A stretch of 36,330 nucleotides of DNA from Rhodospirillales bacterium (lineage in GTDB: Bacteria > Pseudomonadota > Alphaproteobacteria > Reyranellales > Reyranellaceae), in the NCBI GenBank assembly GCA_009377525.1, contig WHTW01000074.1, positions 1-36,330 on the forward strand, in the 5' to 3' direction. This document shows positions 33,783 to 36,330 of this stretch, piece by piece. Positions within the stretch are counted from its first letter, which is position 1, and the number at the start of each line of letters is the position of its first letter. Under the pieces are notes generated by a model that saw nothing but the letters and a program-made list of their open reading frames with translations, ran no database searches and had not been told where the DNA came from. The translations under genes were made by a program, and so were the position numbers.

Positions 33783-35315
33783 TCATTCGAACACCGGGCC
33801 GGGCCCGTCGGCGTCGGCGGGCAGGTTGTCGAACTTGGTGAATTGGCCCTCGAAGGCCAGGCGCACGATGCCGGTCGGACCGTGGCGTTGCTTGGCCACG
33901 ATCACCTCGGCCTTGCCGTAGGTCAGCTCGCAGCGCTGGCGCCAGGCCTCGTGGCGCTCGTTGAAGCGCTGGTCGCTCTCCTCGGCGCGGCGGCTCGGCT
34001 CGGAGCGCGTGAGGTAGTATTCCTCGCGATAGACGAACATGACGACGTCGGCGTCCTGCTCGATCGAGCCCGATTCGCGCAGGTCGGCGAGCTGAGGCCG
34101 CTTGTCCTCGCGCTGCTCGACGGCGCGGCTGAGCTGCGACAGGGCGAGCACCGGCACGTCGAGCTCCTTGGCGAGAGTCTTCAGCCCGCGGGTGATCTCC
34201 GAGACCTCCTGCACGCGGTTGTCCTGGCGGTTCCTGCCCGAGGGCGAGAGGAGCTGGAGGTAGTCGACGACCAGGAGGCCGAGGCCGTGGGTGCGCTTCA
34301 GCCGGCGGGCGCGGGTGCGCAGTGCGGCGATCGACAGCGCCGGCGTGTCGTCGATGAAGAAGTTCAGGTGCTCCAGCTCGTGACTCACCGACAGGACCTT
34401 GTCGAAGTCGCTGCTTATAAGCTCGCCCTTGCGGATCTTCTCCGACGGCACCTCGGCCTGCTCGGCGAGCATGCGGGTGGCGAGCTGCTCGGACGACATT
34501 TCGAGCGAGAAGAAACCGACCACCGCGCCGTCGACCGGCTTGGGCTTGCCGTCGACGATCTCCTCGCGATAGGCGCGGGCGGCATTGAAGGCGATGTTGG
34601 TGGCGAGCGCGGTCTTTCCCATCGAAGGACGGCCGGCCAGGATGATGAGATCGGACCTGTGCAGACCGCCCAGGAGCTGGTCGAGCTGGAAGAGGCCGGA
34701 GGCGACGCCGGTGAGCTGGCCGACGCGATGGTAGGCCGCCTCGGCCGCGACCGTGGCTTCGGTCAGCGCCACTCGGAACGGCTTGAAGCCGCCCTCGGTC
34801 TGGCCCGAGCTCGCGAGGTCGTAGAGCTTCTTCTCGGCTGTCTCGATCTGGGAGAGCGCCGTGTCCTCGACGTCGCCCGTGCCGAAGGCGCCGTTGACCA
34901 CGCCCTCGCCGAGATCGATGAGCTGGCGGCGCAGATAGAGGTCGTGCACCGCCTGGCCGAACGCCGCAGCATCGATCACATGCACCGACGCCGCCGCCAG
35001 CCGCGCCAGATAGGTGGCGCCGCCCGCCGCCTTCATGTCTTCATCCTGCTCGACATAGGTCTTGAGCGTGACCGCGCTCACGACCTGGCCGCGCTCGATC
35101 AACCGCGACAGGGAATCGAATAGCTTGCCGTGCAGGGGATCGGCGAAGTGCTCGGGCCGCAAAAACTCGGCGACGCGCTGGTAGGCGGCGTTGTTGATCA
35201 GGATGGCGCCCAGCAGCGCCTGCTCCGCCTCGAAATTGTGCGGCGGTTCGCGCAGACGGATGTCTTCGGCGCCGGGCAGGCGCGTGACGTTGGATGACTC
35301 TTTCATTGGCTCCAT
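33783..35315 (-). CDS. dnaB: Replicative DNA helicase DnaB
   Basis: A 510-residue hexameric helicase. The N-terminal domain starts PHNFEAEQALLGAILINN (about 29-46), a linker follows, then the RecA fold: Walker A LAGRPSMGKTALA, VVGFFSLEMSSEQLA, Walker B LLVVDYLQLL, and arginine finger QREDKRPQLADLRESGSIEQ. It unwinds DNA ahead of the fork. ATG 35315 (MEPMKESSNV) is preferred; ATG 35306 has its GGAG too close. It is the first gene of the long minus-strand run and has a possible promoter 230 bases upstream (35546-35574). Confidence 0.97.
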   Translation of the reverse strand: MEPMKESSNVTRLPGAEDIRLREPPHNFEAEQALLGAILINNAAYQRVAEFLRPEHFADPLHGKLFDSLSRLIERGQVVSAVTLKTYVEQDEDMKAAGGATYLARLAAASVHVIDAAAFGQAVHDLYLRRQLIDLGEGVVNGAFGTGDVEDTALSQIETAEKKLYDLASSGQTEGGFKPFRVALTEATVAAEAAYHRVGQLTGVASGLFQLDQLLGGLHRSDLIILAGRPSMGKTALATNIAFNAARAYREEIVDGKPKPVDGAVVGFFSLEMSSEQLATRMLAEQAEVPSEKIRKGELISSDFDKVLSVSHELEHLNFFIDDTPALSIAALRTRARRLKRTHGLGLLVVDYLQLLSPSGRNRQDNRVQEVSEITRGLKTLAKELDVPVLALSQLSRAVEQREDKRPQLADLRESGSIEQDADVVMFVYREEYYLTRSEPSRRAEESDQRFNERHEAWRQRCELTYGKAEVIVAKQRHGPTGIVRLAFEGQFTKFDNLPADADGPGPVFE

Positions 35316-35545
35316 GGCAGAGCTTCTTAAAGACGCGAGGGGTGCGTTCACCACCGCGAATCGGCGGTGTGGACAGGAATAGCTGAAAGGCGGGGACAAG
35401 TCCCGCGCACCCTGGTGGACAGTCACGGTGCGCCCCGCGCGGCGCACGACACGTGCATGTGCTGGGCATTGAGCATTCCTGTCTCGTGGCGGACATCATC
35501 GTCTGTAGAGCGCGGCCGTGATGGTCGGATCAATGATCACAGCCT

Positions 35546-35574
35546 AGTATAACTTCAGTTAATGAACGAATCAA
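35546..35574 (-). promoter_or_regulatory. Sigma-70-like promoter toward dnaB
   Basis: On the minus strand TTGATT (35574-35569), 17 bases, TATACT (35551-35546). The TSS would be near 35539, leaving a structured leader of about 220 bases before dnaB. It could alternatively drive a small RNA. Confidence 0.5.
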
Positions 35575-35727
35575 GAACGATGCGTGGGCAGCGAGAACTC
35601 ACCTCCGTTTCGTTTTCGCGACTTTTTGGGCTCCAGAGAGGGGTGCAGGTAGCAGGTCCTGGCGACAGACCCACAATCCCTATGCGTTGCCACCCATGAC
35701 AGCAGTGCTGTCACATACGGCCTTGCA

Positions 35728-35756
35728 TTGACGAGGTAGCTACCGGTAGCTACCTT
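35728..35756 (+). promoter_or_regulatory. Promoter of the toxin-antitoxin operon with operator in its spacer
   Basis: TTGACG (35728-35733), 17 bases, TACCTT (35751-35756). Seven bases remain to ATG 35764, so the transcript should start at or within a base or two of the ATG (leaderless). A perfect 22-base palindrome at 35734-35755, made of two GGTAGCTACC units, fills the spacer and overlaps the -10, the ideal site for antitoxin autorepression. Confidence 0.65.
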
Positions 35757-35763
35757 TCGTGGT

Positions 35764-36051
35764 ATGCGCGCTGTCGGCCTCAAGGTGCTGAAGAACAAGC
35801 TCAGCGAATACGTCCGTCTCGCCGCCGGTGGCGAAACGGTGCTGGTCACCGACCGCGACCGGGTCGTGGCGGAGATCGTGCCACCGCGGGCCGGCCGCAG
35901 TCCCTTGCTGGCCGATGCGCTGCTCGCCGAAGCGGTGCGCGAGGGCTGGCTGACGCCGCCGACGCTGGCCGGCGGCCCGCCGCCGCGCAAGCCGGTCGCG
36001 CCGTTCGACGACTTGATGCGCGACCTGCGGCAGGACCGCGACGAGCGGTGA
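35764..36051 (+). CDS. Phd/YefM-type antitoxin
   Basis: A 95-residue protein. The Phd/YefM DNA-binding domain is at 1-45 (VGLKVLKNKLSEYVRLAAGG, then ETVLVTDRDRVVAEIVPP), a linker, and a C-terminal helix region (PFDDLMRDLRQDRDER) that would wrap a PIN toxin. The antitoxin neutralises the toxin, represses the operon, and is degraded under stress. The toxin GTG overlaps its stop by four bases (GTGA). The operator at 35734-35755 suits autoregulation. It has no ribosome binding site, consistent with a leaderless mRNA. Confidence 0.9.
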   Translation: MRAVGLKVLKNKLSEYVRLAAGGETVLVTDRDRVVAEIVPPRAGRSPLLADALLAEAVREGWLTPPTLAGGPPPRKPVAPFDDLMRDLRQDRDER

Positions 36052-36330
36052 TCTATCTCGACAGCTCGGTGGCGCTCGCCCAGCTCCTGGCCGAGGATCG
36101 CACGCCGCCCGGGACGTTGTGGCAGGAGTCGCTGGTGGCGAGCCGCCTGCTCGAGTACGAGGTGTGGAACCGGCTGCATGCGCGCGGCCTCGGCCGGTCG
36201 CACGGCGAGGAGGCGCGCTCGCTGATCGGCCGCGTCGCGCTGGTCGAGCTGGTGCCGCCGGTGCTCGGCCGGGCCCTAGTCTTACTGCGTCATAAGCGGA
36301 GGCGTTTTTGCCGGAGGTTTCTTCGTGCGC
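36048..36330 (+). pseudogene. VapC-like PIN-domain toxin, 5' part only
   Basis: GTG 36048 starts IYLDSSVALAQLLAEDRT, the PIN start with the first metal Asp (Asp5), followed by SRLLEYEVWNRLHARGLG, with the conserved Glu. About 77 residues match this VapC branch up to VLGRAL (36276). The family normally continues with EPFP and then a TLDALHLA helix carrying further acidic ligands. Instead the frame reads VLLRHKRRRFCRRFLRA, unlike any PIN domain, to the edge. The gene looks interrupted, probably by an inserted element. The true structure beyond the edge is unseen, so an intact but divergent tail is not fully excluded. Confidence 0.6.
36277..36330. mobile_element. Possible end of an inserted element
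   Basis: The 54 bases after the point where VapC similarity stops (from CTAGTCTTACTGCG on) are less GC-rich and not PIN-like. I cannot identify the family or a terminal repeat, because only one end is visible. Confidence 0.3.

Larger units (their letters stand above)
35316..35763. other. Intergenic region between dnaB and the toxin-antitoxin module
   Basis: 448 bases without a convincing gene. The dnaB side holds hairpins CACCGC/GCGGTG (about 35350-35370), GGGAC/GTCCC (35393-35405) and GTGCGC/GCGCAC (about 35428-35449). They would fold into the dnaB leader. The middle has a minus-strand promoter, and at 35697-35713 is the palindrome TGACAGCAGTGCTGTCA. Open frames on both strands lack start signals and recognisable similarity. 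Confidence 0.5.

Noticed and set aside
35571..35763. A minus-strand coding region upstream of dnaB
   Set aside because: The frame is open only because it is antisense to the antitoxin. In the intergenic part it has no recognisable similarity and no start signal.

Overview
The window is a piece of a GC-rich alphaproteobacterial chromosome. Three things point there: a DUF2794 gene, a YfgM-like/BamB/Der gene run, and a dnaB, alr, radA, cvpA, purF order. A Reyranella-like or other Rhodospirillales/Hyphomicrobiales relative is my guess, and nothing in the window proves a genus.

Layout. 1-1030: 5' part of an IS1634-type transposase running off the left edge. 1180-3610: a PhnB-type VOC gene, a small unknown gene, a fused amidase/MarR remnant and a secreted PRC-barrel protein, separated by palindromic repeats. 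3900-5460: a Tat-exported amidohydrolase. 5460-9400: a decayed methyltransferase, a DHFR-like reductase, msrA/msrB, a secreted unknown protein and an SRPBCC gene behind a broken ArsR regulator. 9400-11120: a 2'-5' RNA ligase-like protein, a GST and its divergent HxlR regulator. 11180-13500: a three-gene operon (retropepsin-like protease, alpha/beta hydrolase, metallo-beta-lactamase fold). 13560-14870: an SRPBCC/VOC operon. 14890-17350: a YffB/Spx-like protein, a homocysteine methyltransferase and a divergent AraC regulator. 17440-18140: a Gly-rich lipoprotein and DUF2794. 18300-25440: yfgM-like, bamB and der, then two tandem, diverged, membrane-anchored paralogs I cannot name. 25440-35320, all on the minus strand: dnaB, alr, mlaE, mlaF, a PCMT-like methyltransferase, radA, cvpA, purF and an SDR. 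35700-36330: a Phd/VapC toxin-antitoxin module whose toxin loses family similarity 54 bases before the right edge.

Themes. (1) Three minus-strand promoters share TGTCGG-N17-CGTCCTYGG, the architecture of an ECF sigma factor promoter; they lie before the VOC gene, the DHFR-like gene and the SRPBCC/VOC operon, so they probably form a small regulon whose sigma factor is elsewhere. (2) Four regulatory or enzyme genes are broken by deletions or frameshifts (amidase, MarR, ArsR, methyltransferase) and a fifth, VapC, looks broken; for ArsR the operators are still intact. (3) At least three families of intergenic palindromic repeats sit against gene ends, some as mosaics. (4) The tandem paralog pair after der is the best candidate for an undescribed envelope system.
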